Of a stretch of DNA of 64,000 nucleotides, positions 15,862 through 25,087 are shown piece by piece (position 1 is the first letter of the stretch; each line of letters begins with the position of its first letter). A model generated the notes under the pieces. The model did no database searches, was not told the origin of the DNA, and saw only the letters and a program-made list of their open reading frames with translations. This DNA is from [Actinomadura] parvosata subsp. kistnae. Lineage in GTDB: Bacteria > Actinomycetota > Actinomycetes > Streptosporangiales > Streptosporangiaceae. Position numbers and translations under genes: made by a program. Where the stretch lies: contig NZ_OOHJ01000011.1 in NCBI RefSeq assembly GCF_900323885.1, positions 310,001 through 374,000 on the forward strand, read 5' to 3'.

Positions 15862-16788
15862 ATGCCCGCCACCTCCGCAGGCCGGCGCACCCGCTTGCGT
15901 GCGGCCTCCACCCCATGGCTGTTCGCCTCGCCGGCCATCGTGCTGTTCACCCTCTTCCTGGTCATCCCGATCGGTTATGCGATCTACCTGAGCTTCCGCG
16001 GCTTCCGCGTCGAGGGCGGCGGCGCGTTCGGGCGGCGCGTGCAGGCCTTCGTCGGGCTGGACAACTACACCACCGCGCTGAGCGACCCCGAGTACGTCGC
16101 GGGGCTCGGCCGGGTGCTGCTGTACGGCCTGATCTCCATCCCGACCGTGCTGGGCCTGGCGTTGCTGTTCGCGTTGCTGCTCGACACCCCGCGGGTGCGG
16201 GCGCGCGGCTTCGCCAGGACGGCGATCTTCCTGCCGTACGCGGTGCCCGGCGTGATCGCCAGCCTCCTGTGGGGCTTCCTCTACCTGCCCAGCACGAGCC
16301 CGATCACGTACCTGGCCCGGCAGCTCGGCGCCGGCCCGCTGGACTTCTTCGGCTTCCCCGCCCTGTACTTCTCGCTGGCCAACATCGCGCTGTGGTCGGG
16401 CGTCGGCTTCAACATGATCATCATCTTCACGTCGTTGCGGGCCATCCCCACCTCCGTGTACGAGGCGGCCCGCATCGACGGGGCGAGCGAGCTGCAGATC
16501 GCCTGGCGCATCAAGATCCCGCTGGTGGCGCCCGCGCTGGTGCTCACCGGGTTGTTCTCGGTGATCGGCACCCTGCAGCTCTACAGCGAGCCGGCCACGC
16601 TGCGGCCGATGACGACCACGATCAGCTCGTCGTGGGTGCCGCTGATGAAGATCTACCAGGAGGCGTTCTCGAACGACAACCTCGGCGGGGCCGCGGCCGC
16701 CTCCGTGGTGCTGGCGCTGGGCATCCTCGTCCTGTCGCTGCTCCTGCTGCGCTTCTTCCAGCGCCGGACCTTCGGAGACAACGCATGA
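15862..16788 (+). CDS. ABC sugar transporter permease (MalF-type)
   Basis: 308 aa, six predicted membrane helices starting WLFASPAIVLFTLFLVIPIG. The coupling (EAA) loop is clear: YEAARIDGASELQIAWRIKIPLV. Cytoplasmic basic N-terminus RRTRLRAAS. It follows the binding protein and overlaps the next permease by 4 bp (ATGA), so the two are translationally coupled. No ATPase subunit is encoded here; a shared MsiK-like ATPase elsewhere is typical for this class in actinomycetes (established knowledge). Confidence 0.9.
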   Translation: MPATSAGRRTRLRAASTPWLFASPAIVLFTLFLVIPIGYAIYLSFRGFRVEGGGAFGRRVQAFVGLDNYTTALSDPEYVAGLGRVLLYGLISIPTVLGLALLFALLLDTPRVRARGFARTAIFLPYAVPGVIASLLWGFLYLPSTSPITYLARQLGAGPLDFFGFPALYFSLANIALWSGVGFNMIIIFTSLRAIPTSVYEAARIDGASELQIAWRIKIPLVAPALVLTGLFSVIGTLQLYSEPATLRPMTTTISSSWVPLMKIYQEAFSNDNLGGAAAASVVLALGILVLSLLLLRFFQRRTFGDNA

Positions 16789-17678
16789 CCGTCGTTACCA
16801 CCACCGGCACCACCGGCGACCGCCAGTTCCGCCGCCGCCGTCCCCGGGCCCGCCGCCGGCCGCGGCTGCCGTTCACGGTGCTGCTGCTCGGCGCCCTGTA
16901 CTGCCTGACCCCCGTGGCGTGGGTGGTCATCGCGGCGTCGAAGACGCCGCGCGAGCTGTTCACCACGTTCTCCTTCGCGCCCGGCAGCGGCCTGTTCGAC
17001 AACCTGGCGAACCTGAGCGCGTACGGCGGCGGCCAGTTCTGGCGGTGGGGGCTCAACTCGCTCCTGTACGCCGGCCTCGGCGCGATCCTGTCCACCCTCG
17101 TCTCCGCCATGGCCGGGTACGCCCTGGCCAAGTTCCGCTTCCGCGGGCGCGAGGTGCTGTTCTCGGTGATCCTGGCCGGGGTGCTGGTGCCCGGCATCGT
17201 GCTGGCCGTGCCGCAGTACCTGCTGCTGGCGAGCGTCGGCCTGGCCGGGACGCACTGGTCGGTGCTGCTGCCGGTGATCATCAACCCGTTCGGCATCTTC
17301 CTGTGCCGGGTCTTCGCCAACGCCGCCATCCCGGAGAGCACGCTGGAGGCGGCCCGCCTGGACGGGGCGGGCGAGCTGCGCATCTTCGGCACGATCGTGC
17401 TGCCGATGATGGCGCAGGGCCTGGTGACGGTGTTCCTGCTGCAGTTCGTGGGCATCTGGAACAACTTCCTGCTGCCCTTCATCATGCTCTCCGACCAGGA
17501 CAAGTATCCGATCACGCTGGGCCTGTACACGTTCCTGGGCAAGGGCGCGGGCGACAGCGACCTGTACCCGCTGGTCATCATGGGCTCGGCGGTGTCCGTC
17601 ATCCCGCTGATCGCCCTCGTCCTGGTGCTGCAGCGGTTCTGGCGCGCCGACCTGCTGGCCGGCGGACTGAAGGGATGA
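16785..17678 (+). CDS. ABC sugar transporter permease (MalG-type)
   Basis: 297 aa from ATG 16785, inside the stop of the preceding gene. Long basic leader ([14 protein letters not shown]) then six helices; EAA loop LEAARLDGAGELRIFGTIVLPMM. Pairs with the upstream MalF-type subunit. Ends 7 nt before the GH31 start, so the hydrolase belongs to the same transcript. Confidence 0.9.
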   Translation: MTVVTTTGTTGDRQFRRRRPRARRRPRLPFTVLLLGALYCLTPVAWVVIAASKTPRELFTTFSFAPGSGLFDNLANLSAYGGGQFWRWGLNSLLYAGLGAILSTLVSAMAGYALAKFRFRGREVLFSVILAGVLVPGIVLAVPQYLLLASVGLAGTHWSVLLPVIINPFGIFLCRVFANAAIPESTLEAARLDGAGELRIFGTIVLPMMAQGLVTVFLLQFVGIWNNFLLPFIMLSDQDKYPITLGLYTFLGKGAGDSDLYPLVIMGSAVSVIPLIALVLVLQRFWRADLLAGGLKG

Positions 17679-17685
17679 CCGGCCG

Positions 17686-19934
17686 ATGAAGTTCACCGAC
17701 GGCCTCTGGCAGCTGCGCCCCGGCGTCACCGCGCTGTACGCGGCCGAGGCGTACGACGTCCAGGCCGGGCCGGACACGATCACCGTCACCGCGCCCACCG
17801 CCGTCATCCGGCGCCGGGGCGACACGCTCAACCGCCCGGTGCTCTCGCTGCGCCTGTCCTCCCCGCTGGAGAACGTGGTCCGCGTCCGCGTGGAGCACCA
17901 CGCGGGCGGCGGGCGCGGCTTCGACCTCGTGGGCGCCGAGGACGGCCAGGGCATCGTCAAAACGGATGAAACGGGCGGTGCCACGCTCACCAGCGGCGCG
18001 CTCAGCGCGACCATCGCGCCGGGCGCCCCCTGGAACCTGTCCTTCCACGCGGACGGCCGCCCGCTCACGTCGAGCGGCCACAAGTCCATCGGCTACTTCC
18101 GGCTGGCCGCCGGCGCGCAGACCGACCCCGGCCCCGTCGGCAACCCCGGACGGGGCCGTCCGCCCACCTCGCGCAGCAGCTCTCCCTCGGCGTGGGCGAG
18201 GTCGTCTACGGGCTCGGGGAGCGGTTCGGCCCGCTGGTCAAGAACGGCCAGACGGTCGAGATCTGGAACGCCGACGGCGGCACCTCCTCGGAGCAGGCGT
18301 ACAAGAACGTGCCGTTCTACCTCACCAACCGGGGTTACGGCGTCTTCGTCGACCATCCGGGGCACGTCTCGTACGAGGTGGGGTCGGAGGCGGTGCAGCG
18401 GGTGCAGTTCTCCGTGACGGGCGAGAGCCTGGAGTACCTCGTCATCTACGGGCCGTCCCCCAAGCAGATCCTGGAACGTTACACCGCGCTCACCGGCCGG
18501 CCCGCCCGCCTGCCCGCCTGGTCGTACGGGCTGTGGCTGTCGACGTCGTTCACCACGGACTACGACGAGCGGACGGTGACCTCGTTCATCGACGGGATGG
18601 CCGAGCGCGACCTGCCGCTGTCGGTCTTCCACTTCGACTGCTTCTGGATGCGCGAGTTCCACTGGTGCGACTTCCAGTGGGACCCGCGCGTCTTCCCCGA
18701 CCCGGAGGGCATGCTGGCCCGGCTGCACGACAAGGGGCTGCGGGTCTGCGTGTGGATCAACCCGTACATCGCGCAGCGCTCGCCGCTGTTCGACGAGGCC
18801 GCCGAGCGGGGGTTCCTGCTGAGGCGGCCGGACGGGTCGGTGTGGCAGTGGGACCTGTGGCAGGCCGGCATGGGGCTGGTGGACTTCACCCATCCCGGCG
18901 CGGTCGAGTGGTTCCAGTCGAAGCTGCGGGTGCTGCTCGACCAGGGGGTGGACACGTTCAAGACGGACTTCGGCGAGCGGATCCCGCTCGACGTGGTCTA
19001 CGCCGACGGCTCCGCGCCCGAGCGCATGCACAACCTCTACACGCAGCTCTACAACCAGGCCGTGTTCGAGGTGCTGGAGGAGCGGCGCGGACGGGGCGAG
19101 GCGGTGCTGTTCGCGCGGTCGGCGACGGCGGGCGGGCAGCGCATGCCGGTGCACTGGGGCGGCGACACCGGATCGACGTACGAGTCGATGGCGGAGACGC
19201 TGCGCGGCGGCCTGTCGCTGGCGTTCTCCGGGTTCTCGTTCTGGAGCCACGACATCGGCGGCTTCGAGGGCACGCCGGACCCGGGCGTCTTCAAGCGCTG
19301 GGTGGCGTTCGGGCTGATGTCGTCGCACTCGCGGCTGCACGGCTCGTCGTCGTACCGGGTGCCGTGGGCGTTCGACGAGGAGGCCGTCGAGGTGACCCGG
19401 CTGTTCACGAAGCTGAAGCTGCGCCTGATGCCGTACCTGTACCAGGCGGGCATCGAGGCGCACGAGACGGGGACGCCGGTGCTGCGGCCGATGGCGATGG
19501 AGTTCCCCGGCGACCGGAACGCCGCCCATCTCGACACGCAGTACCTGCTCGGCCCCGATCTGCTCGTCGCGCCGGTCTTCACCCCCGACGGGACGGTGGA
19601 GCTCTACCTGCCGGCCGGCACGTGGACGAACTACCTGACGGGCGAGCGGGTCGAGGGCGGGCGGTGGCGTACCGAGCGGCACGGGTTCACCTCGATGCCG
19701 ATCTACGTGCGCGAGGGCGCCGTCCTGCCCGTGGGCGGCAGGGACGACCGGCCGGACTACGACTATCTGGACGGCCTGACGCTGCTGGTCTATCCGGGTC
19801 CTGACGGCGAGACGACCGTGACCGTCACCGATCCCGCCACGGGCGTGCCCGCGCGGTTCACGGTGACGCGCTCGGGTGGCGAGGTGTCGGTGTCGTCGTC
19901 GGTGGTTTCCGGCTGGACGTACGAGTCTGCCTGA
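17686..19934 (+). pseudogene. GH31 alpha-xylosidase (YicI-like), frame-broken near 18130-18165
   Basis: The two halves read as one 750-aa GH31 enzyme. Frame one from ATG 17686 gives the N-terminal domain up to about 18140; the catalytic half continues in the frame one base back ([20 protein letters not shown] onward). Catalytic nucleophile Asp in [10 protein letters not shown] and acid/base Asp in [18 protein letters not shown] match YicI-type alpha-xylosidases, as does [20 protein letters not shown]. The break equals loss of one base beside CCCC/GGGG runs. Either a true inactivating mutation or a sequencing error; the intact catalytic residues and operon favour error. Role: cytoplasmic removal of xylose from isoprimeverose or xyloglucan fragments. 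Confidence 0.85.
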
Positions 19935-19947
19935 GTGAGGCTTTATC

Positions 19948-20026
19948 CCGATATGATCGCGTCCATCACCTATAGGCGCCGATATCCCCCTTGACGCGAC
20001 CTCTTGACGCGACCCCTTCACGCGAA
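19948..20026 (+). promoter_or_regulatory. repeat-bearing promoter region of the MFS gene
   Basis: CCGATAT occurs at 19948-19954 and 19979-19985, followed by three 13-bp near-copies of CYCTTGACGCGAC (19988-20026). Such spaced direct repeats often mark regulator sites; no regulator is assigned. Confidence 0.35.
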
Positions 20027-20044
20027 TCCCGGAGATCTTGCTGC

Positions 20045-21244
20045 ATGGACCTCGCCACGCGCCGGCGCCGGCAGGCGCTGTTCCTGTTCTTCCTCCTCCC
20101 CGGGATCGCGATGTCGTCGTGGGTGACCCGCACCCCCGACCTCCGTGACGGCCTGGAGGCGTCCACCGCGCAGATGGGGCTGATCCTGTTCGGCCTGTCG
20201 CTCGGCTCCATGATCGGGGTGCTGTGCTCCGGGCGCCTCGTCTCCCGCTTCGGGACCAGGCCCGTCATGGGCGTCGGGACCGCGCTGATCGTCGCCGGCC
20301 TGGGCGTCATCAGCGCCGGCAGCCTCCTGGCGTCGGCGCCGCTGGTCATGGCGGGCCTGTTCGCGTTCGGCCTGGGCATGGGCGGCGGCGAGGTGGCGAT
20401 CAACGTCGACGCCACCGACGTCGAACGCCTCACTGGCAAGACGACCATGCCCATCCTGCACGGCTGCTTCAGCCTGGGCACCGTGGCCGGCTCCTGCGCC
20501 GGCATCGCGGCCACCGCCGCCCGCCTGCCGGTGCACTGGCACCTGGCCGCCGTCACCCTGATCGCGGCCGCCATGCTCCTGTACGCCATCCGCGCCATCC
20601 CGGCGGGCACCGGCCTCGGCACGCCCGGCGAGACCCGGTCCGGCTCCGCGCGGCCGAAGGTGTGGAAGGACACCCGGCTCGTCCTCATCGGCGCCGTCGT
20701 CCTGGCGATGGCGCTGGCCGAAGGCGCCGCCAACGACTGGCTGCCGCTGCTCATGGTGGACGGGCACGGCCTCGACGCCACCGCCGGCTCCCTCGTCTAC
20801 ACCGGCTTCGCCGCCGCCATGACCATCGGCCGGTTCGGCGGCGCCTACTTCCTCGACCGCTTCGGCCGCACCGCCGTCGTCCGCGCCAGCGCCGTCTCCG
20901 GCGCGATCGGGCTGCTCCTCGTCATCTTCTCGGACAACGCCGTGCTGGCCGGGGCCGCCGTGCTCTTCTGGGGGCTCGGCGCGGCGCTGGGCTTCCCCGT
21001 CGCGCTGTCGGCGGCCGGCGAGACCGGCCCGGACGAGACCGCCCGCGTCAGCCTCGTCGCCACCATCGCCTACCTCGCCTTCCTCGTCGGGCCGCCCGGG
21101 CTCGGCTTCCTCGGCGACCACTGGGGGCTGCGCACCGCCATGCTGGTGGTGCTCGCCTTCGTCGTCTCCGCCGTCTTCCTCGCGCCGGCCGTCGACACCC
21201 GCGGCCGGCTCGCCGCCCAACACTCCCCCTCGCGCCCGACCTGA
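20045..21244 (+). CDS. MFS transporter, fucose-permease-like
   Basis: 399 aa from ATG 20045 (GGAG 10 nt upstream). Twelve hydrophobic segments with the loop GRLVSRFGTRPVMG after helix 2 and a second-half equivalent FLDRFGRTAVVRASA. Same subfamily as the truncated MFS gene at the window start. Sits after the alpha-xylosidase but with its own promoter-like spacer, so it may or may not share the sugar role. Confidence 0.85.
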   Translation: MDLATRRRRQALFLFFLLPGIAMSSWVTRTPDLRDGLEASTAQMGLILFGLSLGSMIGVLCSGRLVSRFGTRPVMGVGTALIVAGLGVISAGSLLASAPLVMAGLFAFGLGMGGGEVAINVDATDVERLTGKTTMPILHGCFSLGTVAGSCAGIAATAARLPVHWHLAAVTLIAAAMLLYAIRAIPAGTGLGTPGETRSGSARPKVWKDTRLVLIGAVVLAMALAEGAANDWLPLLMVDGHGLDATAGSLVYTGFAAAMTIGRFGGAYFLDRFGRTAVVRASAVSGAIGLLLVIFSDNAVLAGAAVLFWGLGAALGFPVALSAAGETGPDETARVSLVATIAYLAFLVGPPGLGFLGDHWGLRTAMLVVLAFVVSAVFLAPAVDTRGRLAAQHSPSRPT

Positions 21245-21319
21245 CCCCGCCGGGCGCTTTCCCTCCCGCACGACCTGACCCCCTTGTGTGAGGTCCACCG
21301 GTTGGCCCCACAATGATCC

Positions 21320-23416
21320 ATGGCCGACTTCACGCCGCTGCTGCCCGGTGACCCAGAGGAGTTGGGCGGCCTGGAACTGCTCGGCAGGCTCGGTGAGGGC
21401 GGGCAGGGCGTCGTCTACCTCGCCCGCACCCCCATGGACGTGCGCGTGGCCGTCAAATGGCTGCGCCCGTCGGGCGACGACGGCTTCGAGCGCTTCCTGC
21501 GGGAGGCCGAGGTCGCCCAGCGGGTGGCGCCGTTCTGCACCGCGGCCGTGCTGAGCACCGGGGTCGAGCAGGGGCGGCCGTACATCGTCAGCGAGTACGT
21601 CGAGGGCCGCTCCCTGGAGCGCGTCGTCCGGCAGGACGGGCCGCTCGCCGGCGGGGACCTGGAGCGGCTGGCCGTCGGCACCGCCACCGCGCTCGCCGCC
21701 GTCCACCAGGCCGGCGTCGTGCACCGCGACTTCAAGCCCGGCAACGTCATCATCGGCGCCACCGGGCCGCGCGTCATCGACTTCGGCATCGCCCGCGAGC
21801 TCGACCCGGCCACCCTGACCAGCAGCACGCAGATCGGGACGCCCGCGTACATGGCTCCCGAGCAGGTCATGGGGCGGGGCGTCGGGCCCGCGGCGGACGT
21901 GTTCGCCTGGGCCGGCACGATGGTGTTCGCCTCCTGCGGGCGGGCGCCGTTCGGCCTCGACGGGGCGCACGCCGTGCTGAGCCGGGTGCTGAACGCGCGG
22001 CCCGACCTGGGCGCGCTCGACGGGCAGCTCGGCGAGCTGGTGCTGCGGTGCCTGGCCAAGGACCCGGCGAGCCGGCCGTCTGCCATGGACGTGATCGCCT
22101 GCCTGCTGCGCAACCCGGCACCCGGCGCCGACCCGCTCGCCGAAGGCGCCCGCCAGGCCGCCCGCCCCGCCTTCCGCGACGCCACCCAGGACAGCACCCA
22201 GGACGCCCCGGGGCACGGCGCCCGCATCGGCTCTCGAAGCGGCCTGCAGAGCGGCTTCCAGAGCAGCCTTCCGAGCGGCTTTCCGAGCGGCCTTCAGAGC
22301 GGTTTCAAGGACGACGCACGTGGCGGCGCTCGGGGGGCGTCGCGGGGCGGTCGCTCCAGGTCGCCGCGCGTGGCGGTCCTCGTCGCCGCCGCGGCCCTGG
22401 TCACCACGGTCGTCCTGGTGACGGGGCTGGCCGTGCCCGGCTGGCTGCGGCAGCCGGGCGCCGCGCCGGCCACGCCGTCGCGTGCGGCGGCCCCGCCCAC
22501 GCCCTCGGCGCTGGCCTTGCCCGGCGGCGCGATCACCCTGTACGAACGGCCGTCCGACCCGATCACGCTCACCGCGTACGAGGTGTACGACAAGAAGCTC
22601 GACGAGGACGCGGACTACGCCAGGAGCTCGCTGCGCGGCACGTTCGACAAGTATCCGGACAACGTGGATTCGCTGGTCTCCCCCGACGGCCACCTCCTGG
22701 CGGGCCGGCCGGAGGACTACACCTCCGACGGCTACGACTCGATCCTCATCACCGACCGGCGCGACGGCTCCAGCTTCCGCGTCAAGACCGTGCGCAAGCC
22801 GCTGGACACGAGCCTGCGCGCCTGGTCGAAGGACGGCACCCGGATCCTGCTCAACCTCGACAGGAAGAGCGAGGACAAGCGGGGCGAGACGGTGTGGACC
22901 ACGCTCGGCTTCGCCATCGTGGACGTGCCCCAGGCGCGGGTGCGGGTGGTGCGGGTGGCCGACGAGAGCGTCCGCGACGGCAACTTCGGCTGGGACGGCG
23001 ACGAGCGCGGCGTGGTCGCCGTGCACCGCGACGACGAGGGGCTGCGCTTCTTCGACGCCTCCGGCAAGCACACGCGGGACCTGCCGGGGGTGGGCCGGCC
23101 GGCGTCCGGCACGGTGGACCTGTTCTCGCCCTCGGGCCGGACGTTCGTGACGAACTGCCCGGCCAGTGACGGCGGCGGCGAGCACTGCCTCTGGGACGCG
23201 GCCACCGGCCAGCAGGTCCACAGGTTCACCTCCGACTGCGACAAGGTGCTCGGCTGGTACGACGAGTCGCATCTGTACTGCTGGGAGAACGACAACGGCA
23301 CCGACTCCGAGGTGCGCGTCGTGGCGTTCGACGGCAAGCTCACGCACACGCTGCTGCGGGCGGCGGACGAGCTGGAGGTCTCCCCCTACTTCACGGTCGA
23401 TCCGACGACTTCCTGA
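21320..23416 (+). CDS. receptor-type Ser/Thr protein kinase with extracellular sensor
   Basis: 698 aa. Kinase domain 15-265: glycine loop LGEGGQGVVYLA, VAVKWL Lys46, HRDFKPGN Asp137, DFG Asp154, APE motif YMAPEQ. A low-complexity linker (305-330, SGLQSGFQSS-type 12-bp repeats) leads to one membrane helix at about 351-373 and an extracellular 320-residue domain that looks beta-propeller-like (SLVSPDGHLLAGR; SWDGDERG-like blades). No ribosome site; the ATG is 6 nt after CACAAT (21309-21314), suggesting leaderless expression. Active by motif. A paralogue lies at 26803. Confidence 0.88.
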   Translation: MADFTPLLPGDPEELGGLELLGRLGEGGQGVVYLARTPMDVRVAVKWLRPSGDDGFERFLREAEVAQRVAPFCTAAVLSTGVEQGRPYIVSEYVEGRSLERVVRQDGPLAGGDLERLAVGTATALAAVHQAGVVHRDFKPGNVIIGATGPRVIDFGIARELDPATLTSSTQIGTPAYMAPEQVMGRGVGPAADVFAWAGTMVFASCGRAPFGLDGAHAVLSRVLNARPDLGALDGQLGELVLRCLAKDPASRPSAMDVIACLLRNPAPGADPLAEGARQAARPAFRDATQDSTQDAPGHGARIGSRSGLQSGFQSSLPSGFPSGLQSGFKDDARGGARGASRGGRSRSPRVAVLVAAAALVTTVVLVTGLAVPGWLRQPGAAPATPSRAAAPPTPSALALPGGAITLYERPSDPITLTAYEVYDKKLDEDADYARSSLRGTFDKYPDNVDSLVSPDGHLLAGRPEDYTSDGYDSILITDRRDGSSFRVKTVRKPLDTSLRAWSKDGTRILLNLDRKSEDKRGETVWTTLGFAIVDVPQARVRVVRVADESVRDGNFGWDGDERGVVAVHRDDEGLRFFDASGKHTRDLPGVGRPASGTVDLFSPSGRTFVTNCPASDGGGEHCLWDAATGQQVHRFTSDCDKVLGWYDESHLYCWENDNGTDSEVRVVAFDGKLTHTLLRAADELEVSPYFTVDPTTS
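22235..22310 (+). repeat. 12-bp coding repeat in kinase linker
   Basis: Six near-copies of AGCGGCYTNCAG encode alternating SGLQ/SGFQ/SGFP units in the juxtamembrane linker, in frame. Confidence 0.7.
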
Positions 23417-23434
23417 CCCGGCAATTGCCGGGTC
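23415..23434 (+). terminator. palindromic terminator after kinase gene
   Basis: GACCCGGCAATTGCCGGGTC is a perfect 20-bp palindrome overlapping the kinase stop codon, followed by no T-run. Confidence 0.5.
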
Positions 23435-23560
23435 GGGAATGGCGGCATCGGGCGGGCACGATGCGGAATTCACCGTTTCCCGTTCATCACTTCCATGAAT
23501 AGTCGGTCGCGTGTTTTCCTGCTGTGGGGAAAGTTTGTCAGCACAGAAACGGGGAGAATC

Positions 23561-23974
23561 GTGCGCAAACTGTTAATGATCATGGCTGTGGCCGTGCTCG
23601 CGATGACGGGCCTGTCCGGGCCGGCCACCGCCACGACCGCGACCGCCGCCGCGTGGGAGTGCCCGGGAGGGTACGTCTGCTTCTACGGCAGCCAGAACGG
23701 GGTCGACAAGATCTGCCAGACCGCCGTCAGCGGGGCTTTCACCTGCAACGGCGTGCGATCCCTGTTCAACAACGGCTTCGCGGCGCCGGGCCTCGACCAC
23801 GTCGACCTCTACGGCCCCTCCGGCTATTACTTCGGCTGCTTCCACTACGGGTGGGCCGAGGGCCGCTACAACGTGGCGACGGGCCTGTCCATCAACATCG
23901 CCCGCGTCCAATGGCGTGGTGAATGCCCCGCCGCCGCCACCGAAGCCGACTCGAGGCTGACCCAGGTCTCCTGA
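23561..23974 (+). CDS. secreted peptidase inhibitor family I36-like protein
   Basis: 137 aa from GTG 23561, chosen because GGGGAG lies 5 nt upstream and a signal peptide follows at once (RKLLMIMAVAVLAMTGLSGPATA). Mature part begins WECPGGYVCFYGSQNG and has paired cysteines and a SLFNNG motif as in I36/SMPI-like crystallin-fold proteins of actinomycetes. Inhibitor activity is family inference; many such proteins have no shown target. Ends before a strong terminator. Lies between two receptor kinases without obvious coupling. Confidence 0.75.
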   Translation: MRKLLMIMAVAVLAMTGLSGPATATTATAAAWECPGGYVCFYGSQNGVDKICQTAVSGAFTCNGVRSLFNNGFAAPGLDHVDLYGPSGYYFGCFHYGWAEGRYNVATGLSINIARVQWRGECPAAATEADSRLTQVS

Positions 23975-23988
23975 TTGTGCGGCTTTTT

Positions 23989-24019
23989 GGGCCCCGCCCG
24001 GCAGTGCCGGGCAGGGCCC
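23989..24019. terminator. hairpin terminator after I36 gene
   Basis: GGGCCC-c-GCCCGGCA and TGCCGGGC-a-GGGCCC form a long near-perfect stem around a 1-nt centre. TTTTT just before it on the + strand would serve as a U-tract for the opposite direction. Confidence 0.6.
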
Positions 24020-24138
24020 GTCGCCGGATCCGTTAATTGTCGAAGGCGCCCGAAATGGCGGTGCGCCGATTTTATGCTGTCCGGGAAACATGACGCGCCC
24101 GGAAAAGGGCGCGACGGCGGCCGGGCGGCCGTGGCAGC

Positions 24139-25068
24139 ATGGCGCGGATGGCGATCAACGCGGGATACGAGCCGAGCGACGCGGCGCTGTCCGCGATCGC
24201 CCGGCGGCACGGCGTCGCTGCCGGCCGGGTGCGGCCGTTGCCGCCGGGGGTGGCCAACCACGTGTTCCTGCTCGGCGACGATCTGGTGCTGCGCGTCCCC
24301 CGGGCCGCCGAGTTCCTGCCCGACCTGGTCAAGGAGGCCGCGGTCATCCCGGTGGCGCTGCGTGCCGGCGTGCGCACGCCCGAGGTGGTCGCGTTCGACG
24401 ACTCCTGCTCCGAGGTGGACGTCCCTTATATGGTGCTCACCCGGGCGCCCGGAGCGGATCTCGCCCGGCTCGGCCTTTCCGAGGGCGACGCCGCCGGGCT
24501 CTGCCGGGAGGTGGGCCGCGAGCTGGGCAAGCTTCACGGGTCGGCCTCGGTGCCCGCCGGCGTTCCCACGGAGGACGACACGGGAGATCCGTGGGAGCTC
24601 ACGGGCCGGCTGCTCGCGGAGGGGTGGATCGACGCCGGGACGGCCCGCCGGCTCACCGGCTGGTTCGACCGGCTGTCACCGCACCTGCCGGCGAGCCCGT
24701 CCCCGGTGCTGGTGCACGGCGACGTCGCCCCGCAGAACCTGCTCGTCTCCCCCGGCACGACGCGGCTGAGCGGGATCGTCGACTGGGGTGACGCCGCCCG
24801 CTCCGACCCCGCCGTCGACTTCGCGAAGATGCCGCTGACCTGCGTGCCCGCCCTGCTCGACGGCTACCGGCAGGAGGCCCACGCGCCCGCGCCCGCGTGG
24901 GAGGCGCGGGTGTTGTGGCTGCATCTCACCTGGGCGCTGGGCCGGCTCGCGGCTCCGCAGCCGCGGCCCGGCGAGCGCCACTGGACCGCCCCGCCGGCCA
25001 GCCGCATCCTGGGCCTGCTGCACTTCTTCGCCGCGGCCCCGCCCGCCCCTTGGGCGGACCTGACCTGA
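24139..25068 (+). CDS. aminoglycoside phosphotransferase (APH)-family kinase
   Basis: 309 aa. APH fold: N-lobe DDLVLRVPR (Lys replaced by Arg in the usual ATP-contact position) and VKEAAVIPVAL, catalytic loop VLVHGDVAPQNLLV, metal-binding VDWGDAARSDPAVDF. The start may be ATG 24139 or ATG 24148; neither has a good ribosome site. Family members phosphorylate aminoglycosides, homoserine, sugars or macrolides; no drug-specific feature identifies the substrate, so resistance should not be assumed. Confidence 0.8.
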   Translation: MARMAINAGYEPSDAALSAIARRHGVAAGRVRPLPPGVANHVFLLGDDLVLRVPRAAEFLPDLVKEAAVIPVALRAGVRTPEVVAFDDSCSEVDVPYMVLTRAPGADLARLGLSEGDAAGLCREVGRELGKLHGSASVPAGVPTEDDTGDPWELTGRLLAEGWIDAGTARRLTGWFDRLSPHLPASPSPVLVHGDVAPQNLLVSPGTTRLSGIVDWGDAARSDPAVDFAKMPLTCVPALLDGYRQEAHAPAPAWEARVLWLHLTWALGRLAAPQPRPGERHWTAPPASRILGLLHFFAAAPPAPWADLT

Positions 25069-25087
25069 CCGGCGAGCAGGGCGTTTG

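Noticed and set aside
24139..25068. Aminoglycoside resistance gene
   Set aside because: Only the general APH fold is visible; nothing shows drug specificity.
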